Positions 56,169-64,000 of a DNA stretch of 64,000 nt are shown here, in pieces. How positions within the stretch are numbered: the first letter of the stretch is position 1; each line of letters begins with the position of its first letter. Both the position numbers and the translations under genes were made by a program. A model generated the notes under the pieces. The model saw only the letters and a list, made by a program, of their open reading frames with translations, was not told the origin of the DNA and did no database searches. The stretch is taken from the NCBI GenBank assembly GCA_947644545.1, contig CANRZW010000010.1, positions 38,570 to 102,569 of the forward strand, read 5' to 3'. Source of the stretch: an uncultured Lachnospiraceae bacterium (lineage in GTDB: Bacteria > Bacillota > Clostridia > Lachnospirales > Lachnospiraceae).

Positions 56169-57472
56169 CTATTGTTTGTTCATTATCCTTGACAGCCTGA
56201 TCTTAATCGAAGTTTTCAGGTCCATCTTGTAAATCCAGGAAACACGGCTTAAGTCAAACAAATTGATTCGAATAACCTTACCTGCCGGATAACGGGAACG
56301 CAGATCCGTCAGGCATAGCGAGCCCAAAGTATTCCAATCGTCTCTGACAGCCTTAGCCAGCATGTTGAAAATGAGCATATTCTTATAAATATAGAGACAT
56401 CCCGGATTTAAAATATATTGTTTTAAAGTTTCAGCTGCTTTCAGGGCTTTCTTCTGGTCACTTGAAACAATAACCCAATCTATACCCCCCCCACTGAATT
56501 TTTCTCGATTTTTTCCTGCCTGATATCAACCACATAGAAACGCTTTGGATTAATGTTGCTTCTGCTCTGATCAAATCTCTTATTGTCCCCGGCATCCATA
56601 TAATCGTTTTTCCCTGTAAAAGTATGATACTGTTCTTCCTTGTAATCTCTCGGATCATGCACGACTACTTTTCCCTGCAGAGCCTTGGGACTTTCTATCC
56701 TTAACAATTCCTTGTAAGTGCCCGGTGTGACATCATCTCTTCCGTCAGTAGAAATCCTCTGCGGTACATTCAGGCACAATGAACACATTTCACACCATTT
56801 CAGCTGTTCTCCAAATTCCGAGGGGGCTCTGTCATACCATCCTTTTTCAATCTTCCACCCACCTGGTCCGCCGAATGTCATATCCAAAGCGCCTGCCACT
56901 TCACAGAAGAAGGCCCCTTTCGGTGTAATACATGGCGACCATGTATTTTGGATCCAACACTTATCCCGCATTTCGATAAATTTTGTTTCATCTATTCCCA
57001 ATTCACGATAAGGCATCAAGGCTGCCTGATGCAGGCAGGCGTTATTATGATCATTCAACAGCTGTTTTTCAAACACCTCGTTAATCACTTCCATATGCTT
57101 ATAATATCCATAATTCAAAGAAGACCATAATCCGGCTTTTGCATCTCCACGCTTGTCCGACATATGATGACGCATATACTTTTGAAACTCGTTTGTCGGT
57201 CTACGCAGAACATCCACCTGCTTCCTGACTCTCTTTTCTGACAGATATCCGGCAAATCTCTCAAATTCCGGATGAATCGTTGGTTCCCCTCCAATGATCC
57301 CTATGACACCATTCCAATCCTCCAGCGAGTCCACCGCCCTTTTAAATGTCTCGAAATCCATAAAAAACGATTCCTTATGATGTCCACAAAGTCTTGTGCA
57401 GTTCGAGCATCTGTTCGGACATTGATTGGTAATATCGATCTGTATATTTCTTGCATCTTTTGGACTTCTCAT
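56169..57472 (-). pseudogene. Radical SAM protein gene, frame interrupted at a G8 tract
   Basis: The first frame (57472 to 56480) gives 330 residues: DITNQCPNRCSNCTRLCGHH is the CxxxCxxC radical SAM site, GVIGIIGGEPTIHPEFERF follows, and WCEMCSLCLNVPQ adds a later cysteine cluster. It then stops at NSVGGV just after eight G (C run at 56485-56492 on the plus strand). In another frame coding resumes at once (GIDWVIVSSDQKKALKAAET ... RLSRIMNKQ, stop 56169-56171) for about 105 more residues. One added or two lost G would restore a protein of about 435 residues. The start overlaps the upstream glycosyltransferase stop (ATGA). I read this as a phase-variable gene in the short state; an assembly error at the run is the alternative. 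Role in glycan modification is inferred from context. Confidence 0.7.
56485..56492. repeat. G8/C8 homopolymer in the radical SAM gene
   Basis: Eight C on the plus strand (G on the coding strand), exactly where the reading frame changes. Nine or six would join the two frames. Confidence 0.85.
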
Positions 57473-58536
57473 TTACTTTTGTTCCCCCTGTTTCCTGTTC
57501 CATGCCAACATAATTCCAATGGAAAATATACTTTTCCCTTTAACATCCCCCAAAAACATAAATACTTCAAACAATCTTTTTCAGACAAAATATCCTTCGC
57601 TCTTATATTTCTAAAATATGGCATATTTTCCTGTATGTATTTAGTCAGTCTCGTTTTTCTGATTCGGTATGATTCCGGGTTACTGCTGTGGAAGAAATAG
57701 CTTTTGCATAATATAATCAATATTTTCAGACTTCTGAACGCCACCTCTTTCGAATTAAAATATTTTTCCGCCGCGCCATACCGCTTTTCAAGAAAGCGCT
57801 GTCTCTCCCACTCCGCGTATTGATAATTTTGAAGCGTATTTGCCTGAAAATTTCTCATCACGCCAATACCTGCATTATTCCTGTAGTAGTGCAGTTTTTT
57901 CCCGACAAAAACTACCTTACGCGCATTTTTCAGTGCATAAAGATTAAAGATCTCATCTTCTACAGGATGCATCCTTTCCGGAAATCTAACCAACTCCAAA
58001 ATATCCCTGGAATAAATACCACCCCAGACAACTGCCAGCTTGAATATCATTTTCTCTAACTGTACTATCCCATTGATCAAAAGTAGTTTTCGGATCAGCT
58101 CTTCGATTCCGCCGCCCGCCTCAAATACAAACTCTCTGTCACAGTCCTGCTCCAGATCTTTATCGTTAACTAACTGATGATATCTCCCAAAAACAATATC
58201 TGCCCGATTTTTCTTCGCACAGCTCAAAAGAGTCTCCACCTTGTCAGGACTCATCCAGTCATCCGGATCACAGAATGTGATCCACGCTCCCCGCGCTGCT
58301 TTCATAGCCGCATTACGTGCCACGGAAACTCCCGAATTTTTTTGATGCAGCACAGATATCCTCTCATCCATCAGCGCCATTTTGTCGATCTGCACTGCCA
58401 TATCGGCTTCATTTCCGTCATCCACTATAATGATCTCAAGATTCTGCCAGGTCTGTGCTATTATACTCTCTAAGCAGATGCGCAAATAGATCATGTCTAC
58501 TTTGTAGTGCGGAATAATGACACTGACCAGATCCAT
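57469..58536 (-). CDS. Glycosyltransferase family 2
   Basis: About 355 residues. The GT-A fold begins LVSVIIPHYKVDMIYLRICL; LEIIIVDDGN carries the first Asp and WITFCDPDDWMSPDKVETLL the DxD-like site, and PVEDEIFNLYAL has the ED base. It transfers a sugar from a nucleotide donor onto the growing lipid-linked glycan. I start at ATG 58536 (MDLVSVIIPH), with GGGAG upstream. The stop overlaps the next gene's start by 4 bases. Confidence 0.92.
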   Translation of the reverse strand: MDLVSVIIPHYKVDMIYLRICLESIIAQTWQNLEIIIVDDGNEADMAVQIDKMALMDERISVLHQKNSGVSVARNAAMKAARGAWITFCDPDDWMSPDKVETLLSCAKKNRADIVFGRYHQLVNDKDLEQDCDREFVFEAGGGIEELIRKLLLINGIVQLEKMIFKLAVVWGGIYSRDILELVRFPERMHPVEDEIFNLYALKNARKVVFVGKKLHYYRNNAGIGVMRNFQANTLQNYQYAEWERQRFLEKRYGAAEKYFNSKEVAFRSLKILIILCKSYFFHSSNPESYRIRKTRLTKYIQENMPYFRNIRAKDILSEKDCLKYLCFWGMLKGKVYFPLELCWHGTGNRGNKSK

Positions 58537-58632
58537 GCTTTCTGTCACTCCCATACCAATATTTCCCCTTTTATCTTTTATGTCGTAAATTCTATCTCTG
58601 ATCTATTTATGTACAGAGATCTCTGTTTTCTT

Positions 58633-59625
58633 CTATACTCGCTTATAGAGCAAAAAGAACAGCTTTGAAAAAAGAAATTCCATTATGTCATACAGCCGTC
58701 TGCACTTTACATACAGGAATTTCAAAAGCCTCATATGATTGGAAAAAAGAATCGTATAAGCCACACAGTCCACAGGCACCACTGTAACTACCTTAAACGA
58801 CCTTTTGGGATGCTCAAGAATCTGCAGTATATCACCTGTAATGCCTTGCTGTCTCCGCATCTCATCAAAATATTTCGTATCACACAGTTGAAACGGCAGC
58901 GAATTAAAGTATATATTCTGTGCATTTGTTGGTTGATATCCAAGATAATGCAGTATTTTGGCTTCACTTAAATATTTCATTCCACAGTTGATCTGCACAT
59001 TCCATTTCCCGTCCAGTTCAGTTATGACTCCATGCATTCTTGCATTTGCTTCATTTAATGATGTCTGATCAACCTCAATTCCCTGCTTCATGGATTCCAG
59101 ATACAACTGGTGCCACAGATCAAAAAAACGATAGGCGATCTCGTCATCCCCTACATAAATCACCCCGCTATTGAAATGTCGTCCCTGATACCCCTCCGAA
59201 TAGGACAATTTTTTCGCATTATTGTGGATATATTTATCCATATAATGCTCGGAAATCCGCATATGCTTATCAAGCACCATTCCCAAAACCATATCCTTAT
59301 TTTCCGGAAGATCAAGGGTATCTACGATTACGGTGTCGGAATCGATAAAGAGAAAGCACCCCTCCACCAGTCTGCGTAAAGAAGTCTTCAATAGTCTTGA
59401 ACGAACCTTCGCCGAAACAGTTTCCTCAAACTGCCGGACTATCACGCGGGAAGCTTCTTCACGAACCATCTTCCGAAAACCGGTCAGACTTTTTTCTGTT
59501 CTGTCATCCATGATCAATATGATGTTTGCCGCAGAATCATGTTTTCGTAAGGAAACCATGGAGATCAGGCATTCCTCCAGATAATAATCTTTTTCATCCG
59601 AGACAAGTACATAGACATATTTCAT
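58633..59625 (-). CDS. Putative glycosyltransferase, GT8-like
   Basis: About 330 residues. It has YVYVLVSDEKDYYLEECLIS at the N-terminus, CFLFIDSDTVIVDTLDLPEN with a DxD metal site, HFNSGVIYVGDDEIAYRFFD and VDQTSLNEANARMHGVITEL, and an H near LHYLGYQPTN. These are in the order seen in GT8-type enzymes, but overall similarity is weak. The start ATG 59625 lies 7 bases after AAGGGG. It sits between the polymerase and GT2 genes of the glycan cluster. The sugar donor is unknown. Confidence 0.75.
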   Translation of the reverse strand: MKYVYVLVSDEKDYYLEECLISMVSLRKHDSAANIILIMDDRTEKSLTGFRKMVREEASRVIVRQFEETVSAKVRSRLLKTSLRRLVEGCFLFIDSDTVIVDTLDLPENKDMVLGMVLDKHMRISEHYMDKYIHNNAKKLSYSEGYQGRHFNSGVIYVGDDEIAYRFFDLWHQLYLESMKQGIEVDQTSLNEANARMHGVITELDGKWNVQINCGMKYLSEAKILHYLGYQPTNAQNIYFNSLPFQLCDTKYFDEMRRQQGITGDILQILEHPKRSFKVVTVVPVDCVAYTILFSNHMRLLKFLYVKCRRLYDIMEFLFSKLFFLLYKRV

Positions 59626-59627
59626 TT

Positions 59628-60857
59628 TCACACCCCTTGCCTGTTTATCTTTTTGCCTGTCATTACATAAAAGAAGTTAAAACCAAAAGTTAAGGTATAA
59701 ACGATCAGCGTGTCCAACGTATACATATGCAGTAAGTAGATCAGAATCACGCAAATTCCAAATCCACACAACGCATCATGCGTTTTCCAAAACCCCTTCA
59801 AATATCCCCAGGCAGCCTTCCCCAAATAAATCAAGAATGTAACAAGACCCACAATGCCATACGTACAGAGCATCGAAACATATGTATTTTCAATATGGCG
59901 ATATTCCCCGCCGATGCAGAAACCATACATGCCGCGTCCAAGCAGCCACTGTACTTTTGTCTGCAAGGTATTTAAGGCAAACATCCAGTTCACTTTACGG
60001 CCTTCCATCGATGCATCTTTGCCCCCCTGCAGAATGCTGAAGATCTTCCGTCTATACATTGCGATCTGATCATCAAAGATCACAAGCAGCTGTCTGTAAA
60101 AGATCACAAGCAACCCAAGCACAATCAAGGCCGCTATAAGATACTTCCTCGGAATTTTTTTCCTGCTGATCAGAAGATACACTCCATAAACCACAAAACA
60201 TGCGCCCAGTGCGACTATACCCGTATTTGTTGTTGAAAGCACGATCCCCGTGATTAAAAAGAGTATCTTAAAGATTTCATCACTTCTGCAAAATAACAGA
60301 TATACACAGGAAAACACCATTGGCAGTGCCGCAATAGGCGGTTGTCCCACAGAAATTCTCCCACCGTAAAACCCTGCTGCCACATTCCCGTTGCTCAGCC
60401 CCACATAGCAGATCGGATTGGGAATATAGTACCCCACAAGATTGACGATAAAAATACACATACTGCCCTGTATATACCGGGAAAGAGCCTGTTCCATCTC
60501 CAGCCGAAACAATCTCTCCCAATTATAAAAAAGTGTGATCAACATAAAAAATTCCAGATATTTTATGATTCCGATCACAATCTTTACCGGAGAATATCCT
60601 CCCGAATAGAAAATACCTGCAAATCCCCACAAAAACCAGAAAATACATTGTATAACGATTATCTTCTGCGGTAAAAACCTGATCTTATCGCGATTCAGCA
60701 CATATAACAGAAAAATCGCAATATCCTTTGAATAACCGATCCATTCCGGAAGTGGTGTGTAGTTCCTCGCGGCATCAAACAGTCCAAAGAATAGCAAAAC
60801 ATAAAACAAAATGTCATTTATATACTCTCTTTTAATTCCTACTACTTCTTGCCGCAT
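59628..60857 (-). CDS. Polysaccharide polymerase (Wzy/O-antigen ligase-like)
   Basis: 409 residues with about ten membrane helices and a larger outside loop in the second half that includes LGRGMYGFCIGGEYRHIENT, a pattern (G-R-G-x..E-x-x) seen in Wzy and O-antigen ligase-like proteins. FWLLGR-like ends and the lack of other domains fit. It would polymerise exported repeat units. Its start is 1 base after the stop of the upstream glycosyltransferase, and its stop overlaps the region of the next gene's start, so the genes are tightly coupled. Confidence 0.85.
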   Translation of the reverse strand: MRQEVVGIKREYINDILFYVLLFFGLFDAARNYTPLPEWIGYSKDIAIFLLYVLNRDKIRFLPQKIIVIQCIFWFLWGFAGIFYSGGYSPVKIVIGIIKYLEFFMLITLFYNWERLFRLEMEQALSRYIQGSMCIFIVNLVGYYIPNPICYVGLSNGNVAAGFYGGRISVGQPPIAALPMVFSCVYLLFCRSDEIFKILFLITGIVLSTTNTGIVALGACFVVYGVYLLISRKKIPRKYLIAALIVLGLLVIFYRQLLVIFDDQIAMYRRKIFSILQGGKDASMEGRKVNWMFALNTLQTKVQWLLGRGMYGFCIGGEYRHIENTYVSMLCTYGIVGLVTFLIYLGKAAWGYLKGFWKTHDALCGFGICVILIYLLHMYTLDTLIVYTLTFGFNFFYVMTGKKINRQGV

Positions 60858-60858
60858 C

Positions 60859-61944
60859 CTACTTCTCCCCTGTCTCTCGCAGACTATACTTTTTCAGAAA
60901 ATCATATAATTGCTGCGCCGACCGCTCCCAACTGTACCTGGACAAAACCTCCTCGTAACGGTCGCTTTGGTCTATACCATCCAACATTTTCAGGTCCAGA
61001 TCATATTGATTGGGTTCCACATAGATAACCGCTTCTCCACAGATCTCCGGCAGGCTGGCGGCATGGGCACAGACTACTTTCGTTCTTACGCTCAATGCCT
61101 CAAGCGGCGGAATCCCAAATCCCTCGAAAGTAGAAGGAAAAAGGAACGCCTTACAGTTCCGCATCAGGCTCTTTGCTCTTTCATCACTGATATAACCCAA
61201 GAAGATCAGATTGGGTATCTTATCAAACTCCGGTTTATTCCTGGCGTTTCTTACATCACTTCCGGCAACAACAAAATATTCTTCCCTGTTCCGCTTTGCC
61301 GTTTCCACTACCCACTTAAAGTTCTTCCGCTCCTCCAGACTCCCCAGCGAAAAAAAATAATTCCCTTTCTTCAGCACAGGAATCTCCGTAAAAATACTGT
61401 CATCTTCCCCGATCCTGCTATAATGCTGCCAGCCGTTTGCGATCACAACAATCCGCTTCGGGTCAACTTTATAGACCTCGGTTATCTGTTTTTTGGAAAA
61501 GTTGCTTACTGTGATAACCGGAACGCCGCTGCGCGCTATAATCCAATAATTTAACCTGTGCCAATATTGCGACAATCTGCCATATAGATTTCTATACTGC
61601 TCCTGCAACACTTTGTAAGCAATATCATGAATAACCGTTATACCCGGCTTTAACAGAGGCGTTACATTACAGAACCCGACACTGACCGCCCTGTTCCTAA
61701 GCAGATAAAGCAGCAGACATATCTGTGTCCACAATAATCCTCTTGCCTTTCCATAGTGAACCACCTTGATATTCTGAAATCTGTCGGACAGATCCACGCC
61801 CTTCGGTACAATGATCTCGAACTCATCACGATCAATCAACTTATCAAATTCCCGCAGCACTTCATCTGTGTACCGATACATGCCATTGATGTTCCCGGCA
61901 TAAATCTGTCCGTCAAATACAATTTTCCTGCGTGTCAATTTCAT
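60859..61944 (-). CDS. Glycosyltransferase family 4 (GT-B)
   Basis: About 361 residues. GNINGMYRYTDEVLREFDKL matches the acceptor-binding loop, YFFSLGSLEERKNFKWVVET begins the donor-binding domain, and FPSTFEGFGIPPLEALSV is the E-x(7)-E signature of retaining GT4 enzymes. I start at ATG 61944 (MKLTRRKIVFD), 5 bases after GGAGG. That ribosome binding site is the end of a copy of the repeat element found before other genes here. It follows the methyltransferase gene. Confidence 0.92.
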   Translation of the reverse strand: MKLTRRKIVFDGQIYAGNINGMYRYTDEVLREFDKLIDRDEFEIIVPKGVDLSDRFQNIKVVHYGKARGLLWTQICLLLYLLRNRAVSVGFCNVTPLLKPGITVIHDIAYKVLQEQYRNLYGRLSQYWHRLNYWIIARSGVPVITVSNFSKKQITEVYKVDPKRIVVIANGWQHYSRIGEDDSIFTEIPVLKKGNYFFSLGSLEERKNFKWVVETAKRNREEYFVVAGSDVRNARNKPEFDKIPNLIFLGYISDERAKSLMRNCKAFLFPSTFEGFGIPPLEALSVRTKVVCAHAASLPEICGEAVIYVEPNQYDLDLKMLDGIDQSDRYEEVLSRYSWERSAQQLYDFLKKYSLRETGEK

Positions 61945-61952
61945 TTTTACCT

Positions 61953-62027
61953 CCATGCCGAAGCGTTTTACGCTGAGGCCGCGAGCAGAATTTAGGAGTT
62001 TTCCGAAGGAATACTCCGATTCTGCTC
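61953..62027. repeat. Copy of the palindromic repeat element before a GT4 gene
   Basis: Minus-strand order: AGAGCAGAAT with partner ATTCTGCTC (62019-62027 and 61983-61991), an inner GGAGT/ACTCC hairpin, then CTCAGCGTAAAACGCTTCGG and CATGGAGG. The stop codon of the methyltransferase (61992-61994) lies inside the hairpin. Confidence 0.75.
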
Positions 62028-62786
62028 TGCGATGCCCTCCTGCCCTCTGTAATAAGGTGTCTCATAGAATCTGTCATCCAGGATATGGATAAAGCAGCCT
62101 TTCCTGTTTGTCCTTTTGATCCCCCAGAAGATGGATACCGCCAGATTCGGGAATATCCCGGCAAGAATCCGGCTGATCCCCGGTGGAAACGGATAAAAAT
62201 TACTTCCGGCAAAATATTCCGCCTTAAAATATCCATCTGTCTCAATGAATTTCACAAAATCCTTCTTCGTAAAGCCTCTCACATGCGGCCCTAATGCCCT
62301 GATCGATGTAGGCTGCCTTCCGGCCAGCAGCGCAATGCGGTTGTGCAAGGATGCCAGATTTGGAACCCCCACAATACAGCCGCCATTTATCTTCAACACT
62401 CTGGAAACTTCGCTGAAAATCCAGAAGATTTCTTTTGTATGTTCAAGGATCTGATTCATAATGATAAAATCTATGCTCTCGTCCTGAAAGGGAAACCGAT
62501 CCCTTTCGATATTAAAACATCTTACTTGGATTCCCTGCCTTTTCAGTTGTTCCACGTTGGGTGCATAACTTTCCAAAGCCCAAAGCTCAATACCGCTTCT
62601 CCCCCCCCCCGCCAGTTTTTTCCTGCAATTTTGCAGATCGGTTCCGGCACCGGCTCCCAGATCCAGGATTCTGATATTGCCGCGCCCTTCACAATCTTTC
62701 GCACACTTCATGCAGTAATCTGTAATAATTTCCCGTCCGTAATTTAAGTATTCAGTGCCCTTTTTCATTCTATAGAAAACATTCAT
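61992..62786 (-). CDS. SAM-dependent methyltransferase with a G10 tract
   Basis: About 264 residues. Motif I is IRILDLGAGAGTDLQNCR, the acidic loop follows in GIELWALESYAPNVEQLKRQ, and FQDESIDFIIMNQILEHTKE is the Methyltransf_11 signature. Between motif I and the next strand ten G in a row encode AGGG (C run at 62601-62610). The frame is open in this sequence, but a change of one G would truncate the protein near residue 65. I start at ATG 62786 (MNVFYRMKKG); it overlaps the upstream glycosyltransferase gene by 17 bases. It probably methylates a sugar of the surface glycan. Confidence 0.88.
   Translation of the reverse strand: MNVFYRMKKGTEYLNYGREIITDYCMKCAKDCEGRGNIRILDLGAGAGTDLQNCRKKLAGGGRSGIELWALESYAPNVEQLKRQGIQVRCFNIERDRFPFQDESIDFIIMNQILEHTKEIFWIFSEVSRVLKINGGCIVGVPNLASLHNRIALLAGRQPTSIRALGPHVRGFTKKDFVKFIETDGYFKAEYFAGSNFYPFPPGISRILAGIFPNLAVSIFWGIKRTNRKGCFIHILDDRFYETPYYRGQEGIAEQNRSIPSENS
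62601..62610. repeat. G10/C10 homopolymer in the methyltransferase gene
   Basis: Ten C on the plus strand inside the coding frame, near the SAM-binding motif. It is the longest homopolymer I noticed in the window. Confidence 0.9.
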
Positions 62787-63891
62787 CCTGGCACCTTCTT
62801 TCAATTTCCTCCTGCATCCGCTCTCTAAAGGTCTGGAAGGAAAACCGCTCTGCATTCTGTCTGCACGCATCCCGATCAATCTGAATGGACTGCAGCCTTT
62901 TTATTCCTTCCATAAGACTCTCAACTGTCTGCTCTGCAAAGAACACACCTGTCTTGCCGTCGATCACCGTCTCAAGCGCTCCCCCTTTTCCATATGCTAT
63001 CACCGGTCTGCCGCAGGCCTGCGCTTCGAGCGGCGTCATGCCGAAATCTTCCTCTCCCGGAAAAATAAATGCCTTACATCTACGATAATGATCTCTGATC
63101 ACGTCATCCGGCTGCCTTCCCAGGATCTGTACCGTCTCTCCGGCCATCTTTTTCAGATCATCATATTCCGCTCCCTGTCCGATCACAACGAGAGGCAGCT
63201 TAAGTTTGTTACAGGCCTTAACCGCCAAATCTATTCTTTTGTACTTCACCAGACGGGAGATGCACAGATAGAAATCTCCGTCTTCTTTCCCGGGTGTAAA
63301 ATAAGTAGTATCGATCGGCGGATATATGACTGTCGCTTTTCTTCTGTAATGCTTCCAGATACGATTCGCCACATTCTGTGAATTTGCTATGAAATAATCC
63401 ACTCTATTGGCAGATATCACGTCCCATATTCTGATGTAATCCATAATGAGCCCTATGATCCTTCGTTTCATCGGCCGCATATCTTCCGTATATTCCCCGA
63501 AAAATTCCCAGGCATACCGCATCGGCGTATGGCAATAACAAAAATGCAATGCTCCCGGCCTGGTGATCACGCCCTTCGCACAGCAGGAACTGCTGCTGAG
63601 CACAATATCATACTCATTCATATCAAAATTTTCAAAGGCTGCGGGCATCAACGGCAGAAATTTCTGGTGATTGTCTTTCTTCTGGTTCAGAAACTTCTGC
63701 AGGAAAGAAGCTTTGACATCAGCCGACTGTAGTCTGGGCGTCAGGCTTTTTTCCAAATAGCAGCAGGTATATACAGGAGATCCCGGCATGATATCCAGAA
63801 AAGCCTCCGCTACCTTATCTCCTCCACCCATATTGCAAAACCAATCATGTACGATTGCCGTTCTGTACCTTTTTCCACCCATTTCGATCAT
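62770..63891 (-). CDS. Glycosyltransferase family 4, WbaZ-like
   Basis: About 373 residues. TAIVHDWFCNMGGGDKVAEA is the donor-side glycine loop, HFCYCHTPMRYAWEFFGEYT is typical of mannosyl- or rhamnosyltransferases of the WbaZ/WbcX group, FYLCISRLVKYKRIDLAVKA begins the GT-B second domain, and FPGEEDFGMTPLEAQACGRP is the E-x(7)-E signature. I start at ATG 63891 (MIEMGGKRYR), 8 bases after GGAG. It overlaps the following methyltransferase gene. The cluster continues beyond the right edge. Confidence 0.92.
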   Translation of the reverse strand: MIEMGGKRYRTAIVHDWFCNMGGGDKVAEAFLDIMPGSPVYTCCYLEKSLTPRLQSADVKASFLQKFLNQKKDNHQKFLPLMPAAFENFDMNEYDIVLSSSSCCAKGVITRPGALHFCYCHTPMRYAWEFFGEYTEDMRPMKRRIIGLIMDYIRIWDVISANRVDYFIANSQNVANRIWKHYRRKATVIYPPIDTTYFTPGKEDGDFYLCISRLVKYKRIDLAVKACNKLKLPLVVIGQGAEYDDLKKMAGETVQILGRQPDDVIRDHYRRCKAFIFPGEEDFGMTPLEAQACGRPVIAYGKGGALETVIDGKTGVFFAEQTVESLMEGIKRLQSIQIDRDACRQNAERFSFQTFRERMQEEIERRCQDECFL

Positions 63892-64000
63892 AATCGTCTC
63901 TCCTGTTATTCCTCTCTCGTTGTTCATAATTCTGATGAATCAGAATAATTTCTGCACTGTCTGGAAATGCTGTTTTCGTAAAATACCGGATTTAACGAAA
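63892..64000 (-). other. Window end; possible tail of an upstream gene
   Basis: A minus-strand frame from the edge (FVKSGILRKQHFQTVQKLF) ends in TGA at 63940-63942. It could be the C-terminus of another cluster gene, but it is too short to identify. ATTCTGA/TCAGAAT forms a small inverted repeat at about 63929-63946. Confidence 0.25.

Noticed and set aside
56480..57472. Complete 330-residue radical SAM gene
   Set aside because: Coding clearly continues in another frame straight after the G8 run, so the short frame alone misrepresents the locus.
1..64000. CRISPR arrays, tRNA or rRNA genes, insertion sequences, prophage
   Set aside because: I looked for regular direct repeats, cloverleaf-like segments with CCA ends, transposase genes with terminal repeats and phage structural genes and saw none I could support.

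Overview
The window reads as chromosome from a Gram-positive anaerobe of the Clostridia, most likely a gut Lachnospiraceae. The basis is indirect: roughly 48% G+C by eye, strong GGAGG-type ribosome binding sites, an Ile T-box ahead of ileS, YesM/YesN-type two-component pairs beside sugar ABC importers without their own ATPase, a glycyl radical enzyme with its activase, and several remnants of Rpn-like (PD-(D/E)XK) proteins. No tRNA, rRNA, CRISPR array, IS element or phage module was seen. The species is an inference only.

Layout. 0-9.3 kb, mostly minus strand: 5' end of hflX (cut by the window edge), an Rpn-type nuclease, gene debris, glycogen phosphorylase, and ileS with its T-box leader. 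9.4-18.7 kb: a mosaic of gene remnants running into a GNAT gene, two hybrid sensor kinases in tandem, an FGGY sugar kinase, a NUDIX hydrolase and mutM. 19-26.5 kb, all minus strand: sensor kinase and AraC-type response regulator, then a separately promoted sugar-type ABC importer (binding protein and two permeases) whose operon ends with two MBL-fold paralogues. 26.9-34 kb: an MFS exporter behind an attenuator-like leader, an AI-2E family membrane protein, a chemoreceptor-like protein, a YbaK-type deacylase, a decayed DUF5655 gene, GNAT and MerR genes.

34-48.4 kb is the most interesting block. A minus-strand arm encodes an ABC binding protein, a GntR regulator, an esterase, an IlvD/Edd-type dehydratase, an SDR dehydrogenase, an acylating acetaldehyde dehydrogenase (DmpF type), a 4-hydroxy-2-oxovalerate aldolase (DmpG type) and an iron alcohol dehydrogenase. 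The divergent plus-strand arm encodes an atypical glycyl radical enzyme (GRE), its activase and the two permeases. Because the importer is split between the arms, I read this as one catabolic locus. It would import a carbohydrate-like substrate, process it by radical and Fe-S dehydratase chemistry, and split a 2-oxo-4-hydroxy acid to pyruvate and an aldehyde that goes to acyl-CoA or alcohol. The substrate is unknown.

48.4-54.6 kb: nicotinate phosphoribosyltransferase, a DegV protein, an Eis-like acetyltransferase, a family gene broken by one in-frame stop, an acyltransferase remnant and an orphan lipoprotein. 54.7-64 kb, minus strand: a surface polysaccharide cluster (flippase, radical SAM protein, four glycosyltransferases, a Wzy-like polymerase, a methyltransferase). 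Two of its genes carry long G runs (G8 and G10), and the G8 run currently puts the radical SAM gene out of frame, which suggests phase variation. A recurrent palindromic element ending in a ribosome binding site lies just upstream of several start codons in different operons.
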